Shown here one piece after another: positions 25,448 through 33,529 of a DNA stretch of 64,000 nt. Location: positions 53,504 through 117,503 of the forward strand of contig WYAU01000071.1 of NCBI GenBank assembly GCA_011525665.1, given 5' to 3'. Below the pieces are notes generated by a model. It did no database searches. It had not been told where the DNA came from and saw only the letters and a list, made by a program, of their open reading frames with translations. The first letter of the stretch is position 1. Each line of letters opens with the position of its first letter. Made by a program: the position numbers and the translations under genes. This stretch comes from Candidatus Brocadia sp. (GTDB lineage: Bacteria; Planctomycetota; Brocadiia; Brocadiales; Brocadiaceae).

Positions 25448-26290
25448 TTATATATTAAACCAGGGTGTTACCCAGATATATTTTACGTGGAATACAAGCC
25501 GTAAAAATACCTTTATAGGCAGAGCCAGCATGGATAAGAAAAGAAACGAGACGATGGAATATCTGATAATGCCGAGTTTTTCCAATGCCATGCTTCCTTT
25601 TGCCTTCAAAATGCGATAGGGAATTGCCATGCCCATGAAAAAATATCCGATTACAACTGCACCACCGAGAACAAAACCCAGGAAGGATTTGGAATTAACA
25701 CCGATGAAGCTGGTCATATCGTAGTTGGTTTCAGCTACGACCCGATGCGGCTCCCATTCCTGCCAGGGCCAGAACCAGAGCCAGCCCGGCCCGCGCATGA
25801 AGACGCCAACGATAATGAGCACGATCCACAGGAAGTGAAATCCAAAGCAGAAGGTAAACATGGCAAACTTCCGCTCCCTGAAGGTGTAATATCCGTTCCC
25901 TTTTGGATTAAAATCCACGAATGGTATAGCCATCAGCCCGATGATAATAAGCACGGGGAAAATGACCCCCGCTATCCATGGATCAAAATAGACAAGCATT
26001 TCCTGAAGCCCAAGAAAATACCACGGTGCCTTAGCCGGATTTGGAGTCATGGCAGGGTCAGAGAGCTCCTCAAGTGGTGCATCCAGCAGGACAGACCACA
26101 CCATGAGGATAATCATGCAAATGATCGCCGCCAGGAACTCTTTTCTTACCAGATATGGCCACGTGGGTATTTCACTTTCGGATATTTCTAAGTCTTTTTC
26201 CTTGGCAAGCGTAGGTCCTTTAATAAAGGCCAGTGCCCGGTATCTGCCTTTGTCTTGAGGTTCTTCTGTCTTTTTGTTTATCTTTTCCAT
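25448..26290 (-). CDS. Cytochrome b C-terminal/subunit IV-like protein (extended)
   Basis: A 280-residue membrane protein equivalent to the C-terminal half of cytochrome b or subunit IV of b6f, enlarged by extra helices. After a hydrophilic N-terminus it has LVRKEFLAAIICMIILMVW, then DPAMTPNPAKAPWYFLGLQEM, the region of the quinol-oxidation-site PEWY motif; here the Glu position is not acidic (APWY). Further helices follow (GVIFPVLIIIGLMAIPF, FGFHFLWIVLIIVGVF, GFVLGGAVVIGYFFMG and one more). ATG 26290 is chosen over the upstream frame start at 26368 because a GGGG sequence precedes it and the upstream residues look non-conserved. Confidence 0.85.
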   Translation of the reverse strand: MEKINKKTEEPQDKGRYRALAFIKGPTLAKEKDLEISESEIPTWPYLVRKEFLAAIICMIILMVWSVLLDAPLEELSDPAMTPNPAKAPWYFLGLQEMLVYFDPWIAGVIFPVLIIIGLMAIPFVDFNPKGNGYYTFRERKFAMFTFCFGFHFLWIVLIIVGVFMRGPGWLWFWPWQEWEPHRVVAETNYDMTSFIGVNSKSFLGFVLGGAVVIGYFFMGMAIPYRILKAKGSMALEKLGIIRYSIVSFLFLSMLALPIKVFLRLVFHVKYIWVTPWFNI

Positions 26291-26309
26291 AATTATTTTA
26301 CCCCAAATA

Positions 26310-26462
26310 TCAGCGGAGAAAGACGCCGGAGGTGGATTTGGCGCAAAAAGACTGCGTCTTTTTATCATTTTGGTTCATTACCATGGAAATTACAACAGGA
26401 ATAACGGCTGGCGCAACAGTTGCTATAGCGTCAATAATGGCTATTTTTATACCTGTTTTCAT
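26310..26462 (-). CDS. Possible small membrane protein (50 aa)
   Basis: An ATG-started frame of 50 codons in the bc operon, ending 19 nt before the subunit IV start. It has one hydrophobic segment (IAIIDAIATVAPAVIPVVIS) followed by a polar tail NQNDKK. No clear Shine-Dalgarno precedes it and I recognise no family, so it may be chance. The position, size and orientation resemble the better-supported 50-residue gene at 28398-28550. Confidence 0.3.
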   Translation of the reverse strand: MKTGIKIAIIDAIATVAPAVIPVVISMVMNQNDKKTQSFCAKSTSGVFLR

Positions 26463-26555
26463 AAGTATATGTTGGAATTTCAACGTAGAGACACTATATT
26501 CCGTATCCCCCTGATTCGTATTGATATTTATTATAGTAAACGCTTAAAGAAAGTT

Positions 26556-26623
26556 GTCATTGCGAGGGCACTAGCCCGAAGCAATCTCTGCAGGGGGATT
26601 GCTTCACTATCGCTCAGAATGAC
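26556..26623. repeat. Palindromic repeat of the GTCATTGCGAG type
   Basis: Outer arms GTCATTGCGAG and CTCAGAATGAC and inner arms AGCAATCTC/GGGATTGCT form a long imperfect palindrome, a type dispersed in many bacterial genomes. It lies between the oxidoreductase and subunit IV genes. Confidence 0.65.
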
Positions 26624-26684
26624 CGCGGGTTGTTATTTTCCGATGAAAATCCCGTGTATATTCGTTCTGGACTTATTACCTTTT

Positions 26685-28391
26685 TTATTCCTCAGTATAT
26701 GCAAACCGTCTCATGGTGATTGCATTTACGGGACACCGTTTAACGCACAGCCCACATCTGATACACTTTTCCTCGTCGATCACCATGGCTGCATCCCAAT
26801 CATCAGGAACGATAGTCTCAACCCTTAAGGCATCAGCAGACTCGACGTTTTCACGGGAGACCATGGAGATACACCCGTGGGGACACACGTCAATACAACC
26901 GCCGCAGAGCACACATTTCTCATCAATAAATATGTTAAAATGACAGAGCAGGCAGCGTCCCGCTTCCTTAGCAGTATTTTCCCGCGAGAGCCCCAGTTCC
27001 GCCTCTGCATCCAGATTCCATCTTTCCTTCATGGAAAGGGCATCCTGGCTTTGCCTTGGTATGGAATCATAATCAGGCATTCTTTCCGATGGTGATTGAT
27101 TTCTATAATAAAACTTGTACCCCTTTCTTTCTTCCCCTGTTAAGAATCTATGTATCGCAACTGCTGCCTTTCTCCCGTCTGCTATCACTTCAATAATATT
27201 CCTGGGACCGGTGATACAATCTCCTCCTGCAAATACGCCTTTTCTGGTAGTCATGAAACTTTCGGGGTCTATAACTGGCATGCCCCAGTGATTGATTTCT
27301 ATTCCAAACCTTTTTGACAGAAATCCGATGTCCGGCGATTGACCAATTGCCGCTATGACCATGTCAACAGGTATAGTGAAATCGCTCCCTTTTATCGGGA
27401 TCGGGCGCCTGCGCCCCCTTTCGTCCGGTTCGCCCAGCGTGTTTTTTATACATTCGAGATGTGTCACCTTTCGGTCTCCTCCACCGATTATTCTTACAGG
27501 AGAGGTCAGATAGTGCATCATTATGCCTTCTTCCTCTGCCATGCTTACTTCCATTTCACCGGCCGGCATTTCTTGTAAAGTCCTGCGGTAAATGATACAC
27601 GCCTCCCTTGCGCCAAGCCGCAGGGATGAGCGTGCACAGTCTATAGCGGTAAAACCGCCTCCAACAACCGCCACCTTTTCCGGAACGCCTTTTATTATCC
27701 CAAGATTCACATTTTTCGTAAAGGTAACGCCGTGCATTACCCCTTCAAGATCTTCACCGGGGATGTCCAGCATCTGCGATTTATGGGCGCCCGTGGCAAT
27801 GTAAACTGCATCATACCCCTTTAATAATGCATCGAATTTGTCAGGTGTGTCTACAGGGTTGTTTAAACGGATATCGACCCCAAGGTCATTTATCCAGTTC
27901 ACAGCGTCTTCTATCTTATCGCGAGGCAACCGATACGGCGGAATACCCGCGCTTAACATACCACCGGCGAGGGGAAGCGCCTCATAAATAACAACATCAT
28001 GTCCCTTGAATGCCAGGTCATGTGCTGCAGCAAGACCGGATGGACCGGAACCTATTATCGCAATACGTCTTCCCGTTTTTTCCTTATGTATCGGTTTTAT
28101 CGGGGACTTTTTAGAGGCGAATTCTGCCGCACTCCTTTTCAATGCGCATATTGAAACAGGTTTATCAATTGTCCCGCGGCGACATGCGGTTTCGCAGGGA
28201 TGGGTACATACCCTGCCGAGGATATGAGGAAAAAGGTTCGCCATGAAATTAAGGCGCAGAGAGGCATCAAAGTCGCCGTAAACGATGCGTTCTATATAAT
28301 TCATGGCCGGTGTATTGACAGGGCATGCGTACTGGCAATTGATGTTTTCCCTGAACCAGTGGTCATCGGCTTTGATTATTTTGTATTCCAC
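26685..28391 (-). CDS. NAD(P)-dependent FAD/Fe-S oxidoreductase (GltD-like) of the bc operon
   Basis: A 568-residue flavoprotein. An N-terminal Cys-rich Fe-S domain (NINCQYACPVNTP and CTHPCETACRRG) precedes an FAD Rossmann fold (IIGSGPSGLAAAHDL) and an NAD(P) fold (VAVVGGGFTAIDCARSS) with the ATG-like closing motif FAGGDCITGPRNIIE. At the C-terminus are two ferredoxin-type 4Fe-4S motifs (CVLCGGCIDVCPHGC and CIRCGLCVKRCP). It resembles glutamate synthase small subunits and NfnB, but without a large subunit nearby it probably exchanges electrons between NAD(P)H and the membrane complex. It starts with GTG 28391, 6 nt after the small membrane gene. Confidence 0.88.
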   Translation of the reverse strand: MEYKIIKADDHWFRENINCQYACPVNTPAMNYIERIVYGDFDASLRLNFMANLFPHILGRVCTHPCETACRRGTIDKPVSICALKRSAAEFASKKSPIKPIHKEKTGRRIAIIGSGPSGLAAAHDLAFKGHDVVIYEALPLAGGMLSAGIPPYRLPRDKIEDAVNWINDLGVDIRLNNPVDTPDKFDALLKGYDAVYIATGAHKSQMLDIPGEDLEGVMHGVTFTKNVNLGIIKGVPEKVAVVGGGFTAIDCARSSLRLGAREACIIYRRTLQEMPAGEMEVSMAEEEGIMMHYLTSPVRIIGGGDRKVTHLECIKNTLGEPDERGRRRPIPIKGSDFTIPVDMVIAAIGQSPDIGFLSKRFGIEINHWGMPVIDPESFMTTRKGVFAGGDCITGPRNIIEVIADGRKAAVAIHRFLTGEERKGYKFYYRNQSPSERMPDYDSIPRQSQDALSMKERWNLDAEAELGLSRENTAKEAGRCLLCHFNIFIDEKCVLCGGCIDVCPHGCISMVSRENVESADALRVETIVPDDWDAAMVIDEEKCIRCGLCVKRCPVNAITMRRFAYTEE

Positions 28392-28397
28392 GGAACA

Positions 28398-28550
28398 CTA
28401 TTCTCCCTTTTGCTGTTTTTCCCGTTCTATTCGTTTATCGTTTTCAAACGCCTGCTGAAAGGTGATCCATGTAAAGAACAGGAGCAGGATTATCAATCCG
28501 ACGATGGGGATGTTATCGGGTTTCGTTATAATTGCCCAGACGTTTTCCAT
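28398..28550 (-). CDS. Small single-helix membrane protein of the bc operon (50 aa)
   Basis: An ATG-started frame of 50 codons lies between cytochrome b and the oxidoreductase, ending 6 nt before the GTG start of the latter. The protein has a short N-terminus (MENVWAIITKPDNIP), one hydrophobic helix (IVGLIILLLFFTWITFQ) and a highly charged tail (ENDKRIEREKQQKGE). That layout is typical of small accessory subunits of respiratory complexes. I do not recognise a named family. A strong hairpin (28558-28585) lies just upstream. The frame, coupling distance and composition make it a credible gene. Confidence 0.7.
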   Translation of the reverse strand: MENVWAIITKPDNIPIVGLIILLLFFTWITFQQAFENDKRIEREKQQKGE

Positions 28551-28557
28551 GTTATTC

Positions 28558-28585
28558 TGTTTCGGCGAGAGGACTCACCGAAACA
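28558..28585 (-). promoter_or_regulatory. RNA hairpin before the small membrane gene
   Basis: TGTTTCGG(T/C)GAG-type arms form a 12-bp stem with one mismatch and an AGGA/TCCT loop, 7 nt before the ATG at 28550. There is no U-tract, so a processing or stability element is more likely than a terminator. Confidence 0.45.
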
Positions 28586-28779
28586 TCTAAAAATTCCTGA
28601 AATTAGGACACAGATTCCATAGATAGCAACTAAATAATCTATGAAATTTTATAATCCGGCATCTGTCTACTCTGGGAAATCTGTGGTTTTAAACTCTTTT
28701 TATAGGTATAGGGGGCTTCGCCTCGTTAGTTTTTCTTCTATGTGTATTCGTGTAAATTCGTGTTCATTCATGACTAAAC

Positions 28780-29607
28780 TTATAGTGGCCCGGAAATACC
28801 TCCGTCTTTGCGGATCCTCCAGAAGTGTACCATCATAAATACGCTGATAATAAGGGGTAATCCGATACAATGCCACACGTACGCCCTTAATAAGGCATTC
28901 CCGCCTACCAGCGAACCACCCAGGAGCGCAAATCTTATATCATTGTATGCCGTCATTCCCAGTTGTTCCCCAAAAGGGCCTTCATGCCCCAGCAAGGGTG
29001 TCGATCTGGCCATATTCGTACCAACCGTCACAGCCCAGAATCCCAATTGATCCCAGGTGAGCAAATAGCCGGTAAAACTGAGAAGGAGGGTAAGCACGAG
29101 CAGGACAACACCCACACACCAGTTAAATTCCCTCGGCGGTTTATAAGAACCTGTTGCAAATACGCGGAACATATGGAACCACACCGTTATAACCATCAGG
29201 TGTGCGCTCCATCGGTGCAGATTTCTCAGGAACGCCCCGAAAGGCACCTGATATTCCAGATCCTTTATGTCCCAGTAGGCATCATGCACCGTAGGACGGT
29301 AATAAAACATCAAAAGTACGCCGCTAAACGTAAGTACCAAAAACAAAAAGAAGCTGATACCGCCCATACACCAGGTAAATTTCAACTGTGGCGCATGTCT
29401 CTTTACCCGGGCTGGATGCAGGTGCATAAAGACGTTAGAAACGACCTTGAGCATACGGTTCTTTGGCGTGTCGGCGAAGGTGTGCCTGAAGACAGACTTC
29501 CAGACCTGAGAATTTACCACTACATCCCTGAGCACGGCAAATACGCCTTTTTCCTTCAGCATGGTTTTGTATTTTGCCAAAAACTTTTTCTTGGATCTAT
29601 GAATCAT
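28780..29607 (-). CDS. Cytochrome b6-type subunit of a Rieske/cytochrome b complex
   Basis: A 275-residue four-helix cytochrome b. Two histidine pairs for the b hemes are visible: [20 protein letters not shown] region and YVWHCIG with MMVHFWRIR. It ends KDGGISGPL, like plant and cyanobacterial cytochrome b6. The Cys in FTWCMGG aligns by motif with the b6 Cys that covalently holds heme ci, so a ci-like heme is expected. The N-terminus is 60-70 residues longer than b6. It lies between the Rieske gene and the small membrane gene in the minus-strand operon. Confidence 0.9.
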   Translation of the reverse strand: MIHRSKKKFLAKYKTMLKEKGVFAVLRDVVVNSQVWKSVFRHTFADTPKNRMLKVVSNVFMHLHPARVKRHAPQLKFTWCMGGISFFLFLVLTFSGVLLMFYYRPTVHDAYWDIKDLEYQVPFGAFLRNLHRWSAHLMVITVWFHMFRVFATGSYKPPREFNWCVGVVLLVLTLLLSFTGYLLTWDQLGFWAVTVGTNMARSTPLLGHEGPFGEQLGMTAYNDIRFALLGGSLVGGNALLRAYVWHCIGLPLIISVFMMVHFWRIRKDGGISGPL

Positions 29608-29655
29608 TTTTACCTCTGCCTTTAGAGTATCACTTCGTAAAAATTTCTTTTATAT

Positions 29656-29703
29656 GCCGGATCCGAAGCACGAAATTTGTTAATCAACCCTGTCAGGGTT
29701 AAC
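29656..29703. repeat. Dispersed repeat with CCTG(A/T)CAGG palindrome, copy 2
   Basis: Shares ATCCGAAGCACGAAATTTGT and a palindromic AACCCTGTCAGGGTT with the unit at 4595-4650. It sits between the Rieske and cytochrome b genes. Confidence 0.6.
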
Positions 29704-29782
29704 TCAAGGTTGCGCTAAATTATTTTTGTTAAGGACTGATACCAAAACGAATCCATGGGATTTTGTAACCCCCCTTCTTCAT

Positions 29783-30289
29783 TTACACCTTTAGGAACGC
29801 CCCGGGCTTGTCCCACTCGTCACGTTCTCCCCGGAACCGCACCCCTGCATCGACAACGATTTGTCCGTCAGAATCCAGCGCAACCTTAAATCTCTCCATG
29901 GGTCTCGGAGCGGGACCTTCAATGTTTATTCCATCGGGGGTGAACCCGCTTCCATGACAAGGGCATTTAAATTTGCCCTCAGATGCCAGCCAGTTCGGGG
30001 TGCAGCCAAGATGGGTGCATTTTGCCTCAATTACATACAGCATGTCGGCTTCCCTGACGATCCAAATCCGGAACTGCTTTTTGAACCTTTCACTTACCCC
30101 CGGAGCGTACTGGGAAGGATACCCAATCTTGTATCTTGTTGCCGGCTCAATAATAGTCCTGGGAAAGAAAAACCTCAGAACTCCGCCGACAAGCGCTATG
30201 AAAAATATCCCGATAAAACCCCATCCCGTGAAGTACAGGAATCTCCGGCGATTTAGTGCGGTTTCCCCATTTTTTGTTGCTTCTAACAT
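29783..30289 (-). CDS. Rieske iron-sulfur protein
   Basis: The high-potential 2Fe-2S subunit that takes electrons from quinol at the p-side site. The 168-residue protein has an RRRFLYFTG twin-arginine-like N-terminus, a membrane anchor (GWGFIGIFFIALVGGVL), then a soluble head with both cluster motifs CTHLGC and CPCHGSG. ATG 30289 (MLEATKNGE) is preferred to the earlier ATG at 30319, which adds ten atypical residues. It is the first gene of the bc operon, behind a good promoter at 30374-30402, and is divergent from amt. Confidence 0.92.
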   Translation of the reverse strand: MLEATKNGETALNRRRFLYFTGWGFIGIFFIALVGGVLRFFFPRTIIEPATRYKIGYPSQYAPGVSERFKKQFRIWIVREADMLYVIEAKCTHLGCTPNWLASEGKFKCPCHGSGFTPDGINIEGPAPRPMERFKVALDSDGQIVVDAGVRFRGERDEWDKPGAFLKV

Positions 30290-30373
30290 GACACGTATGG
30301 TTCTACCTCTGAGATGCAATACACGCAGAAAGTAAAGGCTTTTGAGAAGAAAAAACGAAGAACTTATTTTCAG

Positions 30374-30402
30374 ATCGTACCTTTATTTTGTCTGCATTTC
30401 AA
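30374..30402 (-). promoter_or_regulatory. Putative promoter of the bc operon
   Basis: Minus-strand TTGAAA and TACGAT with a 17-nt spacer. It leaves a leader of about 80 nt before the Rieske ATG. Confidence 0.5.
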
Positions 30403-30482
30403 TGAAATAAAAACGAATTCCGTGAAATAATCCGGGAACTTTAATTAATCTGCGGAGACGAAAAATGCCGTCTAATATTCTA

Positions 30483-30510
30483 TTGATTATTTCCTGAATA
30501 CTGGTAGTAT
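30483..30510 (+). promoter_or_regulatory. Putative promoter of amt
   Basis: TTGATT and TAGTAT with a 16-nt spacer, about 65-70 nt before the amt start codon. The two promoters in this divergent region face away from each other. Confidence 0.45.
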
Positions 30511-30583
30511 AGGGAAACACAAAAGCCCTTTAATAAATTCAATACATCTGCGAGTGCTGTGTTTGGTGGAAGGAGAATCCCCG

Positions 30584-31903
30584 ATGGTGGACATATTGGC
30601 AAGAGATATTATTCTTATTGTGTATATGTTATGGTTAATTATCACAGGGATACTGGTCTTTTTTATGCAGGCAGGCTTTGCTTTTCTGGAAAGCGGACAG
30701 GTTCGGTCGAAAAACGCCACCCATGTCTATATGAAAGTCTGCGCGAATATCGGGTTGGGCACGCTGGTCTGGTGGTTGTTTGGATTCGCCATTTTTTCCG
30801 GCAACTGGAATTACTGCCTTCTCGGAGTAACCGATCCGGGAAATCTGGACAAATTGAATGTTTACGGGCACTGGTTTACCATGTGGGGGTTTTGTCTTGT
30901 TTCCTGCTCCATTGCTTCTGGCTCCATAGCGGAGAGATTCAGTTTTAAGGCATATCTTATCTACGTGGTTCTCTATTGCGGGTTTATGTATCCGTTTTTT
31001 GGGTGGATGGCATGGTCGGCAGGGCCGTTACTGCGGTGGGGCTATGTGGATTATGCCGGTTCCGTTGTGGTGCATTTTCAAGGCGGCCTGACTGCCCTTA
31101 TGGCCGCAATGATTGTTGGCCCGCGGTTTGAGAAATACGCACGCACAAGCAAAAAGACATGGCTCTTTGAGTTTGGCCGTGGAGAATGCTACACCATTCC
31201 GGGACACAATGTTTCACAAATGATGCTGGGCGTTTTTATACTCTGTGTAAGTTTTTACGGGTTTAATGTCGGGTCGGTCCTGCTGGGATCGTTGTGTGAA
31301 CCAACCACGACGGTGACGGCACGGAAGATGATCGATATTCTTGTCAACGATTTACCCACAACTACGATCAATGTCACCATGAGCATGGCGGGTGGCATCC
31401 TTGGAGCGATGTTCGGCGGATGGCTGGTTAACAAGAAACCAGATCCGCTCACCACGGGAAACGGGGCAATAGCCGGTATGGTGTCTATTTGTGCGGGTGT
31501 CGGCTTCACCCATCCGGGTTTTGCCATTGTAATTGGCATTATCAGCGGGGGGATTATACCCCTGGTGGTGAAGTCGCTGGATAAAATAGGGATTGATGAC
31601 ACCGTTGGCACATGCGGGGTGCATTGTACAGCCGGAGCTATCGGGGGCATTGCAACCGGTGTTATGGGACTTATACGGCCTGCCTATCACGGCGTGAGTT
31701 GTCACATCGGTATACAGGCGCTGGGTTTTATCATCTGTATCGCCTATGCCTGCCTGTGCTCGATCATTATTTTTGGGGGACTAAAAGCCATAGGTCTGGG
31801 CCGTGTGAGCGAAGAAGATGAGACCATGGGACTGGATATTTCCGAGCATATGACGCCAACTTATCCTGAATTTGTTTCAGCAGGCGGTTTAAAAGGATAT
31901 TAA
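30584..31903 (+). CDS. amt: Ammonium transporter (Amt family)
   Basis: An 11-helix membrane channel for ammonium, 439 residues. The start ATG 30584 is chosen because AAGGAG lies 8 nt before it. Family motifs include FFMQAGFAFLESGQVRSKN near the N-terminus, GSVVVHFQGGLTALMAA, and FNVGSVLLG. The paired pore histidines are likely those in VVHFQGG and GVHCTAGAIGG. There is no N-terminal signal peptide, unlike some Amts. A TPR protein gene starts 14 nt downstream and a signalling set follows. No glnK is adjacent, which is unusual for a bacterial amt. Confidence 0.92.
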   Translation: MVDILARDIILIVYMLWLIITGILVFFMQAGFAFLESGQVRSKNATHVYMKVCANIGLGTLVWWLFGFAIFSGNWNYCLLGVTDPGNLDKLNVYGHWFTMWGFCLVSCSIASGSIAERFSFKAYLIYVVLYCGFMYPFFGWMAWSAGPLLRWGYVDYAGSVVVHFQGGLTALMAAMIVGPRFEKYARTSKKTWLFEFGRGECYTIPGHNVSQMMLGVFILCVSFYGFNVGSVLLGSLCEPTTTVTARKMIDILVNDLPTTTINVTMSMAGGILGAMFGGWLVNKKPDPLTTGNGAIAGMVSICAGVGFTHPGFAIVIGIISGGIIPLVVKSLDKIGIDDTVGTCGVHCTAGAIGGIATGVMGLIRPAYHGVSCHIGIQALGFIICIAYACLCSIIIFGGLKAIGLGRVSEEDETMGLDISEHMTPTYPEFVSAGGLKGY

Positions 31904-31917
31904 AAGGATATAACTAT

Positions 31918-33471
31918 ATGATCTCCCTCGTAAAATCGGCGCAGGTTCTTCTTATAGCCCTTGTTATACAAGGGCTATTTTTTTCCTCAAATGCCACAGG
32001 AGAACCAGACGGAAAAACATCTTCTCTCCGCATGTGGGAAAAACCACTGTACGAACAAGCCAAACACTCTGTGGAAAAAGGGTTAATCGACCGCGCTGTT
32101 CCGGGACTGGAAAAAATAGCCGGGCTTTATCCGGATAACGGGGAAGTTCATGCGTATCTCGGATGGGCTTATAGTCAAAGGGGATTAATCCCTGATGCAG
32201 TAAAGGCATTTCAAAAGGTCTTGCAGATTGACCCAAACCTTCACAGGTTACCATTTGACTATCCCATGGTAAAAGACATTCCTGCTGCGATGAAGGAGTT
32301 TACTGCAAATTTTGAAGACCTGATTGTTTGGATCGACGGATTTTCCATCGCACATGAAGTGCTGGGATTGTGCTATGTGCAGCAGGGCAGGCTGGGAGAC
32401 GCCGTAAAGGAGTATAAAAAAGCGCTAAATCTGGAATACGGCTACCGCACAAGAGAATCATGTGGCGACGGAAAAGAAGCAATTTCCGTAATTGACCAGG
32501 CCATACTCGAATACGAGGAAGTTTTGACGTTTAAACCTGATTGCGTGGAAGCCTATATTAGATTGGCCTGTACCCGTGCAGTGAAGGGGATAACGGAACT
32601 CGCCATTGCAGACATACAAAAGGCGATATCCGTTGAACCCGGCCGGGTGGAATTACACGTTTACCTGGGTTGCTTTTATGCCGTCAATGGGATGTTCGAC
32701 GAGGCCATATCTGTGCTGCAGGAGGCAATAAATACAAGAGACGGCATCTTCGGACGTCTCATTACGGAGGGGGAACGCTGCGTCAACAACGGCGTCATTG
32801 ACAGGGCAATAGCTGTGGCAAGAAATGCCATCAAGGTATATCCCGGAAACAAGAAGGCATATTGGCTGCTTGCAACCGCATATGCTAAAAATGCTGAAAT
32901 AGATGAAGCGATTGAAACATGCAGGGAGATCCTTTCTCTGTATCCGGACGACGTTCATGCCCCCGTGCTTCTAGGGTGGATGTATGTGCAATGCGATTTG
33001 ATCGAAGAAGCGAAGGATCTGGCAGAGTGGGTGATCCGCAGAGAACACGGCAGCCCAGAAATTCGGGCGCTGACGGCCTTTCTCTTTGCCTCCCAGGATA
33101 TGATAAATGAAGCGATAGCGGTGTGTAACATGATTGTTGAATCCGCGGAAAATAACGACGCAACGAAAAGTTATGGCTGGATTAAAGCAAGGGTGCCTTC
33201 CCGTGAACAAAAATTCAGAGAGGTAATGGACGTTTTAGAAATAAAATCCGATTATACCGAAGCCTATCTGTGCCTGGGGTGGCTGCATTCAAAAAAGGGG
33301 GAAGACGACAAGGCGATCGCTGCACTGAAGAAAGCCGCTGAATTAACGCCGGATTCATACACTATCCATCGTTATCTGGGAAACCTGTACGTGCAAAGCG
33401 GGAAAATAAGAAAAGCGCTGGACGAATATAGTAAAGCATTGAATATTCTATCAGGCGTTGCTTTGCAATAA
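31918..33471 (+). CDS. Exported TPR-repeat protein
   Basis: A 517-residue protein with an N-terminal signal peptide or anchor (VLLIALVIQGLFFSSNATG) followed almost entirely by TPR repeats (GWAYSQRGLIPDAVKAFQKVL, GLCYVQQGRLGDAVKEYKKAL, GWLHSKKGEDDKAIAALKKAA and others). TPRs mediate protein-protein contacts, here outside the cytoplasmic membrane. It begins 14 nt after amt and is probably co-transcribed. The function cannot be named. Possible roles are scaffolding around the transporter or assembly of multiheme complexes. Confidence 0.8.
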   Translation: MISLVKSAQVLLIALVIQGLFFSSNATGEPDGKTSSLRMWEKPLYEQAKHSVEKGLIDRAVPGLEKIAGLYPDNGEVHAYLGWAYSQRGLIPDAVKAFQKVLQIDPNLHRLPFDYPMVKDIPAAMKEFTANFEDLIVWIDGFSIAHEVLGLCYVQQGRLGDAVKEYKKALNLEYGYRTRESCGDGKEAISVIDQAILEYEEVLTFKPDCVEAYIRLACTRAVKGITELAIADIQKAISVEPGRVELHVYLGCFYAVNGMFDEAISVLQEAINTRDGIFGRLITEGERCVNNGVIDRAIAVARNAIKVYPGNKKAYWLLATAYAKNAEIDEAIETCREILSLYPDDVHAPVLLGWMYVQCDLIEEAKDLAEWVIRREHGSPEIRALTAFLFASQDMINEAIAVCNMIVESAENNDATKSYGWIKARVPSREQKFREVMDVLEIKSDYTEAYLCLGWLHSKKGEDDKAIAALKKAAELTPDSYTIHRYLGNLYVQSGKIRKALDEYSKALNILSGVALQ

Positions 33472-33529
33472 TGAGCGAGGCTAGGCCTCAGGCCAACAAA
33501 AACATGTGGAACAACAGTTTTTACAAAAG

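Noticed and set aside
26940..26960. CLLCH in the oxidoreductase as a heme c site
   Set aside because: It lies among ferredoxin-type cysteines of a protein with no signal peptide, where GltD-like proteins have a similar CxxC; a covalent heme in the cytoplasm is not plausible.
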